This document shows positions 1-9,768 of a DNA stretch of 64,000 bases, piece by piece (position 1 is the stretch's first letter; each line of letters begins with the position of its first letter). Made by a program: the position numbers and the translations under genes. The notes under the pieces were generated by a model, which worked only from the letters and a program-made list of their open reading frames with translations, was not told the origin of the DNA and did no database searches. This DNA is from Vibrio sp. JC009 (GTDB lineage: Bacteria; Pseudomonadota; Gammaproteobacteria; Enterobacterales; Vibrionaceae), in assembly GCF_029016485.1 (NCBI RefSeq), contig NZ_CP092107.1, positions 992,001 through 1,056,000 on the forward strand, read 5' to 3'.

Positions 1-2079
1 CACCTGGTGGAGGCGGAACGCGCGCGAATAGAGGGCGATGGCTATACTGCCCTGAGAAACTATGAAAAAGCCATAGAGCTGGCCGGTAAGAACGGGTTTA
101 TTCATGAGCAGGCACTGGCCTTGGAACTGGCTGCCGATCACTTTGCACAAGAGAGAATGCCTTTAGTCCGGGATGTCTACCTGAACAAAGCACTGCATCA
201 GTTCCAGCAGTGGGGCGCGCAGGCAAAAGCAGAGCAGATGTTAAGGCAATACCCTGAACTTTCTGCAAACGAGTGGCACCACCTGGAACCGGGAACGGTA
301 AGCACGCTGAGCCACCAGAAAGAAGCGCAGATAGATTTATTCAGCATCATCAAAGCTGCTGAAGCCATCTCTGAAAAGCTGGAACTAAACAGCCTGCTTA
401 AAGCTATGCTGCGCATTGTGATTGAAAGCGCCGCAGCAGAAAAGGGCTGCCTGTTACTTCCCCGAGAAAACGAATGGTATCTGGAAGCCGAAGGCAGAAT
501 GGGAAATGATGATATCCGTACATTTACCTCAGTTTTACTCAAAGAGTGTCACCAGGTGCCTTTGAACGTTATCCGCTACGTACTCAGAACACAGGAAACC
601 CTTCTTTTAGAAGATGGCGGCACAGAAAATAACTTCTCTTCCGATCCCTATATCGCAGCAAATAAACCCAAATCTATTCTCTGTTTCCCTCTGGTCCAGC
701 AGGGAGAGCTCAGCGCCATCATATACCTGGAGAACAACCTTGTCCGGGGCGCCTTCTCACCCGACCGGATGGAGTTACTAAAACTGCTCTCCTCACAGAT
801 GGCAATTTCTCTGGAGAACGCACGTTTGTATACCCAGCTTGAAGAGAGAGTTCAGCTACGCACCTCTGAGCTGGAAATAAGCAACCAGCAACTGGAAATC
901 GCCAGAGATAAGGCAGAGGATGCCGCCAAAGCCAAAAGCGCTTTTCTTGCCAATATGAGCCATGAGATCAGAACCCCAATGAACGCTATTATCGGCCTGA
1001 CCAACCTGACTCTGAAAACAGAACTTGATGGCGTGCAGCGCGACTATCTGAGCAAAATTGAAGGCGCCGCTGACTCACTGCTTAGCATCATCAACGACAT
1101 TCTGGACTTCTCTAAGATAGAAGCAGGAAAAGTTGAAATCGAGAATGTTGAGTTCTCACTGAATGATGTCCTTAAAAAACTCTACGACCTGTTTTCTCTC
1201 AAAACAGAAGAGAAAGGGCTCGGCTTTGAGATAGAGATTGCCTCAGGCACAAGCCGGGAGCTGTTGGGTGACCCCATGCGGCTGGGACAGGTACTGGTCA
1301 ACCTGGTGGGCAATGCCGTGAAATTTACCAAGACAGGAAAAATCCTTGTCAGAGTAAAAGAGCAAAAAGTCGTGCTTAACTCCGCCGGTGAGCAGGCTGA
1401 ACTTCTGTTTGAAGTTATTGACACCGGCATAGGCATCACGCAGGAGCAGCAGGAAAAACTATTCCACGCATTTGAGCAGGTAGACAGCTCCACCACCCGG
1501 AAATTCGGAGGCACAGGACTTGGCTTAACTATCAGCCACGCCCTGGTGGAAATGATGGGTGGCTCTGTGTCTGTATCCAGTGAGCCGGGCAAAGGCAGCC
1601 GCTTTAGCTTCACAGCGCGCTTAACCCGCGCAACGTCAAAAACCGGTCAAGCCACATCAGAGGCGCGGAATAAAGAGCCGGATATCAACCAGCTAAACGG
1701 CCGCCGTGTGCTTCTGGTTGAGGATAATAAAGTAAACCAGATGGTTGCTGAGGCACTTTTAAAAAGCCAGGGCATAGAAGTCGTTGTAGCTGAAAATGGC
1801 AGAATCGCCGTAGACACGGTTCGCAACAATGCTCCGTTTGACACCATTCTTATGGATATACAACTGCCTGAAATGGATGGTTATCAGGCAACCAGACATA
1901 TCCGGGAAATCTGGTCAGAAAGCGAGCTGCCAATCATTGCTATGACAGCTCATGCTATGGATCAGGAAAAACAGAAATGCCTGGACGCCGGAATGAACGA
2001 TCACATAGGCAAGCCCATTGTTCCGCAAGCCCTGTTTGCTACTCTGGCCAAATGGATAAAGAATCATGCTGTAAGGTAG
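1..2079 (+). CDS. Hybrid sensor histidine kinase, C-terminal part (5' end cut by window)
   Basis: The frame is open to the left edge, so the protein starts outside the window. Visible order, numbering from the GTG at 7: helical TPR-like tail (about 1-85), GAF domain (about 115-275), short coiled coil, HisKA with SHEIRTP and phospho-acceptor His319, HATPase with N-box NLVGNAVKF and G-boxes DTGIGI and GGTGLGL, then a receiver with VEDNKVNQ and phospho-acceptor Asp617 in [11 protein letters not shown]. It should autophosphorylate and relay to its own receiver; no HPt is visible. A TPR-like tail before GAF-HisKA is typical of giant Ser/Thr-kinase/AAA/histidine-kinase fusions, so the missing half may carry those domains (inference). 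The signal is unknown. Confidence 0.9.
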   Translation, partial: HLVEAERARIEGDGYTALRNYEKAIELAGKNGFIHEQALALELAADHFAQERMPLVRDVYLNKALHQFQQWGAQAKAEQMLRQYPELSANEWHHLEPGTVSTLSHQKEAQIDLFSIIKAAEAISEKLELNSLLKAMLRIVIESAAAEKGCLLLPRENEWYLEAEGRMGNDDIRTFTSVLLKECHQVPLNVIRYVLRTQETLLLEDGGTENNFSSDPYIAANKPKSILCFPLVQQGELSAIIYLENNLVRGAFSPDRMELLKLLSSQMAISLENARLYTQLEERVQLRTSELEISNQQLEIARDKAEDAAKAKSAFLANMSHEIRTPMNAIIGLTNLTLKTELDGVQRDYLSKIEGAADSLLSIINDILDFSKIEAGKVEIENVEFSLNDVLKKLYDLFSLKTEEKGLGFEIEIASGTSRELLGDPMRLGQVLVNLVGNAVKFTKTGKILVRVKEQKVVLNSAGEQAELLFEVIDTGIGITQEQQEKLFHAFEQVDSSTTRKFGGTGLGLTISHALVEMMGGSVSVSSEPGKGSRFSFTARLTRATSKTGQATSEARNKEPDINQLNGRRVLLVEDNKVNQMVAEALLKSQGIEVVVAENGRIAVDTVRNNAPFDTILMDIQLPEMDGYQATRHIREIWSESELPIIAMTAHAMDQEKQKCLDAGMNDHIGKPIVPQALFATLAKWIKNHAVR

Positions 2080-2088
2080 TTTGGAGCA

Positions 2089-2110
2089 ACCGAGCTGCCT
2101 TGAGCTCGGT
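2089..2110. terminator. Hairpin between convergent genes
   Basis: Perfect 8-bp stem ACCGAGCT/AGCTCGGT with a 6-nt loop, lying between the ends of the sensor kinase and the leftward exporter operon. There is no strong T-run on either side, so it is a probable but not classical bidirectional terminator. Confidence 0.5.
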
Positions 2111-2114
2111 CACT

Positions 2115-3221
2115 TTACGCAAGCCTGGATCTGACCAGAATACTGGCAACCGGTAGGGAGACGAGGGCAACAATGCCCATGGGGATAATATGCGCGATAA
2201 CCTCTGCTGCCGGCAGGGCTTTTAAAAAAATTCCCTGCACGATAATCAGGTAGTGCTGAATAGGCAGCCAGTAGGCGATATGCTGAAGTATCTCAGGCAT
2301 ATTGGCAACCGGCGTTGCAAAGCCGGACATCAGCATCAGGGGCACAACAATGGCAAAACACCCCAGAATAGCCTGCTGCTGAGTATTCGATACGGCTGAA
2401 ATCATAAGCCCTAACGATGAAGTAGAAATCAGAAAGGCAATCAAAGCCAGCTGCAGCCACCAGAAGGATCCCATAAAAGGAATGTGAAACAGGAATACCC
2501 CTGCCGCAATCATCAGATTTCCCAGCACATAGCCGACAATCAGTGGCGGAATTGTCTTAGCGGCGATGATTTCTCCCGGATGACAGGGCGATACCAGCAG
2601 TTGTTCAAAGGTCCCTAACTCTCGCTCTCTGGCTATGGACAAAGCCGTCAGCAGCAGGGCAATAACCATAGAAAGCACCCCCGAAAGACCGGGGACAACA
2701 AACCACTGATAATTAAGATTACTGTTAAACCAGTGGCGAACAGTAACCGGACTTACGGTGGTCTGCGCCGGATTCACCCTTGAGATAAACTGCTGGCTGA
2801 TGCTCTGAATATACCCGGTGACCACCTGAGCCGCATTTGCCCTTCTTCCGTCAGAAATCACCTGAACCTGAGGATTTTCGCCCGAAGATAAGGCCTTAGA
2901 AAAATCAGAAGGCACAATAACCGAAACCAGACTCTGCCTCTGGTTCATACGCTGTTCAACTTCCCGGTACGAATAGACACTCGCCACATGCCCGACAAAA
3001 TCGGCCTTTGAAACCTGGTCTAAAAACTGCCGGGAATAGTAACCATTATCCTGATTAAAGACCGTGATATTGACGTTATACACATCCAGCGTAATGGCAT
3101 AGGCGAAGATAACCAGCTGCAAAAGCGGAGGGGCAACTAAAATGATCCGCGTTTTCTTATCATGCAGAATGCAGAGAAATTCTTTAATAATCTGAGCTCT
3201 TAATGCCGGGGAAAATAACAT
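2115..3221 (-). CDS. ybhR: ABC-2 exporter permease, YbhR-like
   Basis: Integral membrane subunit of an ABC-2 exporter, 368 residues, the same size as E. coli YbhR. One N-terminal membrane helix (near residues 25-45) is followed by a large extracytoplasmic domain and about five C-terminal helices. The start was set at ATG 3221, 4 bp after the previous stop and with a GAGGAG-type ribosome site; a longer frame to 3302 would overlap the upstream permease by 77 bp and begins with atypical residues. Last gene of the leftward operon ybhG-ybhF-ybhS-ybhR. In E. coli this system exports drugs and cations; the substrate here is unknown. Confidence 0.85.
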   Translation of the reverse strand: MLFSPALRAQIIKEFLCILHDKKTRIILVAPPLLQLVIFAYAITLDVYNVNITVFNQDNGYYSRQFLDQVSKADFVGHVASVYSYREVEQRMNQRQSLVSVIVPSDFSKALSSGENPQVQVISDGRRANAAQVVTGYIQSISQQFISRVNPAQTTVSPVTVRHWFNSNLNYQWFVVPGLSGVLSMVIALLLTALSIARERELGTFEQLLVSPCHPGEIIAAKTIPPLIVGYVLGNLMIAAGVFLFHIPFMGSFWWLQLALIAFLISTSSLGLMISAVSNTQQQAILGCFAIVVPLMLMSGFATPVANMPEILQHIAYWLPIQHYLIIVQGIFLKALPAAEVIAHIIPMGIVALVSLPVASILVRSRLA

Positions 3222-3225
3222 AACT

Positions 3226-4350
3226 CTACTCCTCCAGTGTCTTAGAGGACTTTTTGTGAGCGATAATAAAAAATACCAGCCCGATAAAAAGCATTGCCGC
3301 AATATTTGGGATAAACAGAGGCCATATATCCCCTGCCAGAAAGACTGTCTGGATACAGGCGATATAATATTTCACCGCCAGTACATAAGTTAAGAGCTGG
3401 ATAACATAAGGCATGGAGTCAATCTCAAACAGGAAGCCTGATAGCAGATAGGCAGGAAGAAATGCCGACATCAATGCCAGTATAGAAGCCACAAACTGAT
3501 TCTTTGCGACTGTAGAGATTAACAGCCCCTGGCCTAAAGCCGGAACCAGAAAACAGGACGAAAGCAGAAGAACCGCCCACCAGGATCCCACCAGCGGTAC
3601 ATCAAAGGCGTAAGTCGCCAGCAAGACACAAATCACTGTTGCAATTAAACCCAGTCCAAAATAGGGGATCAGCTTGCCGATAAGGATTTCGTTAACCTGG
3701 GCAGGGGTAGAAATCAACGCCTCCATTGTGCCTTTCTCCCACTCCCTTGCAATAACCAGAGCGGTTAACAGGGTGCCTATCATGGTCATCACTATGCCGA
3801 TGGCGCCTGGGATCAGAAACCGTTTACTTTCCACTTCCGGGTTAAACCAGACACGGTTTTCCACATTAATACTCTGCCCCTGAATATCTGACAGGGTTTG
3901 CTGAGCCCATAACATGGCGACGTTCTGAGAATAATTGGCAACAAAGTTGGCGGTATTGGGCTGAGAGGCATCGGTAATAATCTGGATCAGATTGCTTCTC
4001 TCTCCCGATGCAATTCTTTGTGAAAAATTATCGGGGATAATCACCACACCATTGAGTTTTCCCGAAGCCACTTTTTCCTGAGCCTGCCGCAGGTCACGTA
4101 CCGGCTCAACGATAAAATAACGGGTCCGGCTAAAGGCAGAGGAGAGAGACTCAGACCAGGAGGAGTTGTCCTGCTTCACCACCGCAATGGGAAGCTGCTT
4201 AATATCCAGAGAAACTGCAGTTGCAAACAGAACCAGCAGCACCACGGGAAGAATAAAGGCGATAACAATGGCCGATGGGTCACGGATCACCTGCAGTGAC
4301 TCTTTAACGATTAACGCTCTGACGCGTTTTAGACTGAATGTGCCGGCCAT
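3226..4350 (-). CDS. ybhS: ABC-2 exporter permease, YbhS-like
   Basis: Second membrane subunit of the exporter, 374 residues, with the same plan as its neighbour: one N-terminal helix (IVIAFILPVVLLVLF), a periplasmic domain and a five-helix C-terminal bundle. ATG 4350 was chosen because it follows the ATPase stop by 1 bp and has a GAGGA site at good spacing; ATG candidates at 4365 and 4371 lie inside the ATPase gene. YbhS and YbhR are expected to form a heterodimeric channel driven by the double-cassette ATPase. The 1-bp and 4-bp junctions suggest translational coupling. Confidence 0.85.
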   Translation of the reverse strand: MAGTFSLKRVRALIVKESLQVIRDPSAIVIAFILPVVLLVLFATAVSLDIKQLPIAVVKQDNSSWSESLSSAFSRTRYFIVEPVRDLRQAQEKVASGKLNGVVIIPDNFSQRIASGERSNLIQIITDASQPNTANFVANYSQNVAMLWAQQTLSDIQGQSINVENRVWFNPEVESKRFLIPGAIGIVMTMIGTLLTALVIAREWEKGTMEALISTPAQVNEILIGKLIPYFGLGLIATVICVLLATYAFDVPLVGSWWAVLLLSSCFLVPALGQGLLISTVAKNQFVASILALMSAFLPAYLLSGFLFEIDSMPYVIQLLTYVLAVKYYIACIQTVFLAGDIWPLFIPNIAAMLFIGLVFFIIAHKKSSKTLEE

Positions 4351-4351
4351 A

Positions 4352-6070
4352 TCACTCGTCCTCATTTTCAATCAGCTTAATGAAGGCTTGCTCCATTGTC
4401 GGATCCGGATTATCCGGGGTACTCCAGCGGCGTTTAAGGTTATCCGGACTGTCCAACGCAATTAGCTTCGAGCGGTACATCAGGGCAATCCGGTCGCAAT
4501 ATTCCGCCTCGTCCATAAAGTGAGTGGTGACCATTACCGTCATGCCTTTGGCGACAAAGCCGTTAATATGAGTCCAGAATTCACGCCGGGTGATGGGGTC
4601 CACCCCGGACGTAGGCTCATCCAGAAACAGCACCTTTGGACGGTGCATGACCGCACAGGCCAGAGCCAATCTCTGCTTGTAACCAAGCGATAGATCATCC
4701 GGGTTGGCATTAAGGTAAGGCTGCAGACGGAAGGTCTCAATCATGTCCTGAATCCGCTGCTTTTTCACTTTACCGGTCAGGCCGTACACTCCGGCGGAAA
4801 AGTCCAGGTTCTGCTTAACCGAAAGCAGGTTATAAAGTGAGAACTTTTGCGCCATATAGCCCAGTTGCATTTTTGCCTGAGTGGACGCGCTTGCCAGATT
4901 CACACCCGCCACTCTGGCGCTTCCCGAGCTGACCGAAAGCAGGCCGCACAGCATTTTAAATGTGGTCGACTTACCCGCACCATTGGGCCCGAGCAGGCCA
5001 AAAACCTCTCCGCGCTGAACTGAAAAGGAGACGCTGTCGGTGGCCTTAAAATGACCAAACTGTTTGGTTAGCTCGGTGCATTCCACCACGTTTTGCAGTT
5101 CATTACTGATCTGCTCCATCTTCTCCGCCAGGTCTGATCGCCCGGACGGAGCCCCGCCCAGCAGATCTATAAAGGCATCTTCAAACCTTGGCGGACACTC
5201 CACCACCTGCGCCTGCTCCTGCCCGGCAAACTGCTCCAGTTCCTGACGCTGCTCTGCACCGGAGAGCACCGCACGAATGGCCTGCCCCTGAATCACACCA
5301 TCAGAGCTAAAAGGCATATCCAGAAGGTGGCGCAACACATCCCTGCGCCTGTCGTAGACATTGTTCAGCTTATAACTGCGGTGGGCAAGCCGCTCAGTCA
5401 GTACATCGGGTTTTCCTGAATAGAGCAGTGCTCCCTGATTCAGAAGCAGTACTTCATCACACTGTTCTACCTCATCCAGATAAGCGGTAGCCCAGACCAC
5501 AGCCATCCCCTCATCAAGCAGTTGATCAACCATAGCCCATAAATCGCGACGGCTAAGAGGATCCACGCCAACGCCAGGCTCATCCAGCAGCAAAAGTCTT
5601 GGCCGGGCCATCAGGGCGCAGGCAAGCCCCAGTTTTTGCTTCATACCGCCGGACAGATTGCCCGCAAGCCTTTCGGTAAAAGGTTGCAGGCGGGTAAACT
5701 TAAGCAGCTCTGAAAAAAGGTCAGATTGCGCTCTGGTATCGATACCGCGAAGCTGAGCGTATAACTGCATATTTTCCATTACACTCAGATCTTCATACAG
5801 ACCAAAACGCTGAGGCATATAGCCTATCTGCTCTGCCAGTTCGTCATGAAACTCAACAGAATCTTTTCCTACCACTTCGATAGAGCCTTCCCCGGGGTTC
5901 AGTAAGCCCGCAATCATCCGCATCAGGGTGGTTTTCCCGGCACCATCCGGGCCCACAAGCCCGGTAAGCACTCCCGAGCGAACCGAAGCTGAGACATCAT
6001 CTAACACCTTGCTGCCGGAGAAAGATTTGCTGACATTGCAGATCCTTGCCACCACATTCTGACTGGTCAT
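4352..6070 (-). CDS. ybhF: Double-cassette ABC ATPase, YbhF-like
   Basis: Two fused nucleotide-binding domains in 572 residues. Domain 1 has Walker A GPDGAGKTT, signature LSGGMKQKL and Walker B LLLLDEPGVGVD; domain 2 has GPNGAGKST, a degenerate signature SLGYKQRLALAC and VLFLDEPTSGVD. The linker near residues 225-320 is cassette-free. The unusual Asp in the first Walker A also occurs in E. coli YbhF, and the length matches. ATG 6070 was preferred over an in-frame TTG at 6076 because of the GAGG site in front. It powers the adjacent YbhS/YbhR pair. Confidence 0.9.
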   Translation of the reverse strand: MTSQNVVARICNVSKSFSGSKVLDDVSASVRSGVLTGLVGPDGAGKTTLMRMIAGLLNPGEGSIEVVGKDSVEFHDELAEQIGYMPQRFGLYEDLSVMENMQLYAQLRGIDTRAQSDLFSELLKFTRLQPFTERLAGNLSGGMKQKLGLACALMARPRLLLLDEPGVGVDPLSRRDLWAMVDQLLDEGMAVVWATAYLDEVEQCDEVLLLNQGALLYSGKPDVLTERLAHRSYKLNNVYDRRRDVLRHLLDMPFSSDGVIQGQAIRAVLSGAEQRQELEQFAGQEQAQVVECPPRFEDAFIDLLGGAPSGRSDLAEKMEQISNELQNVVECTELTKQFGHFKATDSVSFSVQRGEVFGLLGPNGAGKSTTFKMLCGLLSVSSGSARVAGVNLASASTQAKMQLGYMAQKFSLYNLLSVKQNLDFSAGVYGLTGKVKKQRIQDMIETFRLQPYLNANPDDLSLGYKQRLALACAVMHRPKVLFLDEPTSGVDPITRREFWTHINGFVAKGMTVMVTTHFMDEAEYCDRIALMYRSKLIALDSPDNLKRRWSTPDNPDPTMEQAFIKLIENEDE

Positions 6071-6080
6071 AACCAAAGCC

Positions 6081-7052
6081 TCACTGCAGAGAAATGGTAA
6101 CGGGTTGCCCCTGATTTAATCCTCTGTCGTCGCCGTGAACCACTATCCGGATGCGGTAAACAAGGCTGGTTCTCAACTCAGGTGTCTCTACCGATTTCGG
6201 GGTGAATTCTGCCTTAGGTGAAATATAGCCAATTTGTCCCTCGAAGGTCTGCTGACCGGAATCGGTATAAATCGTCACGGTATCACCGGAAGCAATTTGT
6301 CCCAGCATGGTCTCCGCAACGTAAGCACGGACATAAGTAGGGTTTCTTAAAGACAGGGAAATCACAGGACTTCCCGCACTCACCATTGAGCCGGGTTCCA
6401 GAATGCGGGTAAGCACAATTCCGTTTTCAGGCGCATAGAGTTTTGTGTCCTGCAAAGCGGTCTCTTTGATTGCAAGCTCTGCCCTGGCGACATCCACTTC
6501 CTGGCGGGCAATGGCGATGGTTTCCGCTTTTGTTCCTTCCTCCAGCAGAGACAGGCGCTGCTTAGCTGCGGCCAGTGCGGCACCGGTTTCACTGTAGCGG
6601 GCCTGGGCATTGTCCAGATTATCGGCACTGGTTGATCCGGTTTTGATCAAATCTTTCTGACGGTTGTACTGGTACCCTGCGTTTTTTAACGTAGCGGTAA
6701 GCTGAATCACTTCCTGTCTTGCACATTCAACTTCCTGCTCACGCGGGCCCTTTATCAAATCAGCGAGCTTTGCTTCTGCAACCAGCAGCTGGGCCCTGGC
6801 AAGATCAACCTGTCTCTGAAAAGGAATATCGTCAATCTCGGCAAGTAAATCCCCTTTTTCAACCTGCGCACCATCTTCAACATACATATGTTCAATACGC
6901 CCGGACTGACGAAAGGCCGGTTTGACTTCCCGGATATCGATATTGCCATAAATGACACTCTCATCATTCCGGGGCATATAATAATTGCTGTAGCCATACC
7001 AGCTTCCGGCAGCAATAATAACCAGTACAAGTGGGATTAGTTTCTTGCTCAT
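6081..7052 (-). CDS. ybhG: HlyD-family periplasmic adaptor, YbhG-like
   Basis: Membrane fusion protein of 323 residues. A single N-terminal anchor (about residues 5-22) is followed by a biotinyl-lipoyl-like half (FRQSGRIEHMYVEDGAQV), a long alpha-helical hairpin rich in Ala, Gln and Glu (about 75-200), the second lipoyl half (LYAPENGIVLTRI) and a beta-barrel domain. It would link the inner-membrane ABC exporter to an outer-membrane channel such as TolC, which is not encoded here. First gene of the operon. Unlike E. coli, no TetR gene of the cecR type precedes it; the neighbouring gene upstream is a diguanylate cyclase. Confidence 0.88.
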   Translation of the reverse strand: MSKKLIPLVLVIIAAGSWYGYSNYYMPRNDESVIYGNIDIREVKPAFRQSGRIEHMYVEDGAQVEKGDLLAEIDDIPFQRQVDLARAQLLVAEAKLADLIKGPREQEVECARQEVIQLTATLKNAGYQYNRQKDLIKTGSTSADNLDNAQARYSETGAALAAAKQRLSLLEEGTKAETIAIARQEVDVARAELAIKETALQDTKLYAPENGIVLTRILEPGSMVSAGSPVISLSLRNPTYVRAYVAETMLGQIASGDTVTIYTDSGQQTFEGQIGYISPKAEFTPKSVETPELRTSLVYRIRIVVHGDDRGLNQGQPVTISLQ

Positions 7053-7149
7053 AGCCGATTTACCTGCAAAGTTACTGACGAATTATTTAACTCTTCTAAG
7101 ATAACTTTAGGTGTTTATCGGAATAACATCATTGATTTTTAAGAAAAAT

Positions 7150-7180
7150 AATTATTCAGGAAAACCGCTCCTGAATAATT
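7150..7180 (-). terminator. Rho-independent terminator after the PAS-GGDEF gene
   Basis: 11-bp perfect stem AATTATTCAGG/CCTGAATAATT with a 9-nt loop. Read leftward it is followed by a T-rich stretch (complement of aagaaaaa). It isolates the diguanylate cyclase gene from the ybhGFSR operon. Confidence 0.8.
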
Positions 7181-7207
7181 TGAAAAATATGGGGCAAGGT
7201 TTAATAC

Positions 7208-8251
7208 CTATCTTTCATAGACCTCTACGCAGTTCTTTCCATTACGTTTCGCTGAGTAAAGCGCTTTATCTGCATTGCTAAGAAGCTTATCAAGAATAAA
7301 GTTTTCATCGGGAATCGTGACCGCTAACCCAATGCTGGAGGTCACCTTTACTGATTTGTCATTGACAATAAACGGACTTGAGCTGACAGATTGTAATATT
7401 TCAGCCGCTTTTTTTCTTGCTGCTTCTGTATCAACCTCAGGCAGAAAAATAACAAACTCTTCTCCTCCAAACCGGGCAAATATATCGGAATCCGTAAGCT
7501 GAGAATTAATGCGCTCAGTGAACTCTTTCAGAATAGAATCACCCACCAGATGACCATAGCTGTCATTCACTTGCTTAAAGTTATCTAAATCGGTGTAAAT
7601 AATGGAAACCGGCTGATTCTTATCCTTTGCAGCCTGCAGGTAAGATTCAACATGATTAAAGAAGTAGCGCCTGTTTCCGATTTGAGTAAGCGGATCTTTA
7701 AGAGCCTGCTCTTCCAGTTTGCGGGACTGTTCCATAAGTTTGCTATTGGATTCCTGCAACTCTATGGTGCGCTCAGAAATAACCTTCTCAAGACCTTCAT
7801 TAATCGTTGCTAACGCTTCTTTAGCCTTAATAAGGGGAGTCATTTCCCTCGCAATCCCAAAGATCCGGGTTTTACCGTCAGCAGAATTAAGGACAGGGAT
7901 AATCATGGTATTCCAGTGCCTGGTTTTACCATGAAGTAAAAAAGTTTCGTCGTAGGTGTGGGGAATGTTTTCTGCAAGACACTTCCGGTAACGAAAATCG
8001 ACACTTGCGTGAATGGCATCATCCAGCAGTTCTTTTAACTTTTTTCCTTTATATTCATTACCCATCTCGAAATTACGGATCTGAGCGGGATTAAGATCCT
8101 CTATTGAGAACTCATCGTCCTCATCAAGAACCATGATAAAAATATTGTCATCCGAGTGCTGCCAAAAGTGTTCCAGTATGCTCATTTTACCGGCATGTAT
8201 AGATGACTCGTAACTTAAGTCTGGTGATTCATCACTCATAAAACCGCTCAT
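7208..8251 (-). CDS. PAS-GGDEF diguanylate cyclase, cytoplasmic
   Basis: Cytoplasmic protein of 347 residues with no membrane helices: a PAS-like sensor domain (about 30-145), a coiled-coil linker (about 145-185) and a GGDEF domain with an intact FGGEEF active site and substrate loop DLDNFKQVND. It should make c-di-GMP from two GTP. The RxxD inhibitory site before GGEEF is not kept (TDSD in its place), so product inhibition at that site is unlikely. ATG 8251 has a GGGAAGAT site; ATG 8239 is an alternative. Single-gene unit with its own terminator, divergent from the AraC gene. Confidence 0.9.
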   Translation of the reverse strand: MSGFMSDESPDLSYESSIHAGKMSILEHFWQHSDDNIFIMVLDEDDEFSIEDLNPAQIRNFEMGNEYKGKKLKELLDDAIHASVDFRYRKCLAENIPHTYDETFLLHGKTRHWNTMIIPVLNSADGKTRIFGIAREMTPLIKAKEALATINEGLEKVISERTIELQESNSKLMEQSRKLEEQALKDPLTQIGNRRYFFNHVESYLQAAKDKNQPVSIIYTDLDNFKQVNDSYGHLVGDSILKEFTERINSQLTDSDIFARFGGEEFVIFLPEVDTEAARKKAAEILQSVSSSPFIVNDKSVKVTSSIGLAVTIPDENFILDKLLSNADKALYSAKRNGKNCVEVYER

Positions 8252-8426
8252 ATCTTCCCTGATACCCAGACCAAAATAATAGTACTATTACTGCTTTCCG
8301 CCAAAGGTAATATTGCTGATTTTTGATTCGAAACATATTTCATCCGATCCATATTCAAAGTTGACGCCTCACAACCTATTCGGCTAAGGTTTTGTGCGGT
8401 AGATATTTGATAGAAAGGATGAATTG

Positions 8427-9332
8427 ATGAAGTCTCACCTGACATTTTATGACTTTGAATCTAATGAATTATCTGATTGTGGTCAGGTTCTGAACATTGA
8501 GCTTTCAAATCACGGACTGGACTGGCCGGGAGTCATAATAGAAAAAGGCAATTCACCGCATTTTTATCCAACCAATGTTTATACGCCCTATTTCTATTTT
8601 GCTCTGGCGCTGGATCAGGATCTCAACTGGAGCGCAGAAAGAGATGGCAGCCTGACATCGTTAAAAACCAGTCCGGGAAATATCTGGATCAACCCGCCGA
8701 AAACCCCCTTTACCCACGACATTTCAGAGCCCTGTTACTTTGTTATTCTGGCCGTGGAAGAGAAAGAGTTTCTGGCTAACTGCCCACTCAACCTTGAGGG
8801 GAAAGAGCTTCAGTTTCTGAATAACTACAATGTGCTGGACGAAACAATTAAAGGAATCATTGAACTGTTTTTATTAGAAACACAGGCGAAAGGCCGGAAC
8901 GGAAAGGCGTATTTAAGAAATATGTTGTCCCTGCTGGCAACCCATTACATTCAGAACTATTCCAACTACTTCGACCTGCAGGATGTTCAGCTCTCTTCGT
9001 CCAAGTTTGACCAGGGGCAGGTTGATAAAATCGACCAATACATCAGCGACAACATCGGCAAACATATCTCGGTGGAAGATCTCGCAGACCTGCTAAGATG
9101 CAGTAAGTTTTACTTCCTGAGAGAGTTTAAAAAACTGGTTGGCGTTACGCCCTATCAATATCTGATGAATAAACGGCTGGATCAGGCCAAAGCTCTGCTA
9201 TCTTCAGACAAAGTTAACATTGCTTCCGTGGGACACGAGCTAGGCTTTAATGACCAGTCCCATTTTACAAGGGCGTTCAAAAGCCGATTCGGAATGACAC
9301 CAGGACAGTATATAAAACAGTCCGGTGCTTAA
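8427..9332 (+). CDS. AraC/XylS-family transcriptional regulator
   Basis: 301 residues. The N-terminal 190 residues form a cupin-like effector-binding region with no recognised ligand; the C-terminal 100 residues carry two helix-turn-helix motifs (ISVEDLADLLRCSKFYFLRE and VGHELGFNDQSHFTRAF) and the family signature. ATG 8427 follows an AAAGGA site by 7 bp; an in-frame TTG at 8424 was rejected. It is transcribed alone and ends at a GC-rich terminator. Targets are not evident; the divergent diguanylate cyclase is one possibility. Confidence 0.88.
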   Translation: MKSHLTFYDFESNELSDCGQVLNIELSNHGLDWPGVIIEKGNSPHFYPTNVYTPYFYFALALDQDLNWSAERDGSLTSLKTSPGNIWINPPKTPFTHDISEPCYFVILAVEEKEFLANCPLNLEGKELQFLNNYNVLDETIKGIIELFLLETQAKGRNGKAYLRNMLSLLATHYIQNYSNYFDLQDVQLSSSKFDQGQVDKIDQYISDNIGKHISVEDLADLLRCSKFYFLREFKKLVGVTPYQYLMNKRLDQAKALLSSDKVNIASVGHELGFNDQSHFTRAFKSRFGMTPGQYIKQSGA

Positions 9333-9339
9333 CCATATT

Positions 9340-9358
9340 CCCCGGGATTCGGGGTTTT
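9340..9358 (+). terminator. Terminator of the AraC gene
   Basis: Stem CCCCG/CGGGG with a 5-nt loop followed directly by TTTT, 8 bp after the AraC stop codon. Confidence 0.65.
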
Positions 9359-9379
9359 CAACCCGCCCGGCTGGCGCTT

Positions 9380-9601
9380 TTAGCAAGCTTCAGCCCAGCG
9401 GTTCATATCCACATCTGTGACATTATCATTGATAACGGAGATAAACGGCAGCAGCTCCAGCGAATGATAAGAGTTAAATCCATAGTCAGTCACAACTGCA
9501 CTGCCCTGAACCACACACTTTCCGCCCATACTTACGATGAAGCTCTCAACCATCATCGCTGATGATTCACAATAGGTCTCAATTTTATACACACTGCTCA
9601 T
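9380..9601 (-). CDS. Small hypothetical protein
   Basis: 73-residue frame in an otherwise empty stretch. The protein is acidic, has no signal peptide or membrane helix, contains three Cys residues and ends in RWAEAC. I do not recognise a family. A weak AGAAG ribosome site precedes ATG 9601. An AT-rich 24-bp inverted repeat (TTTGTA...TACAAA, 9638-9661) lies just upstream and could be its promoter or operator. Coding status is plausible from composition and isolation but unproven. Confidence 0.45.
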   Translation of the reverse strand: MSSVYKIETYCESSAMMVESFIVSMGGKCVVQGSAVVTDYGFNSYHSLELLPFISVINDNVTDVDMNRWAEAC

Positions 9602-9768
9602 ACTTCTTGCTCTACTACATCTAATTACTGCTTTTTATTTGTAATACAATATATATACAAACTCAGGTTAGAATTCCAGCACTAATTATGAAAACTGTCA
9701 CTTTCTGTACAATTAATAACCATCTTTTCAGTTTTGAGACAATCTTTGCATAACCAGGAACAACTCTG

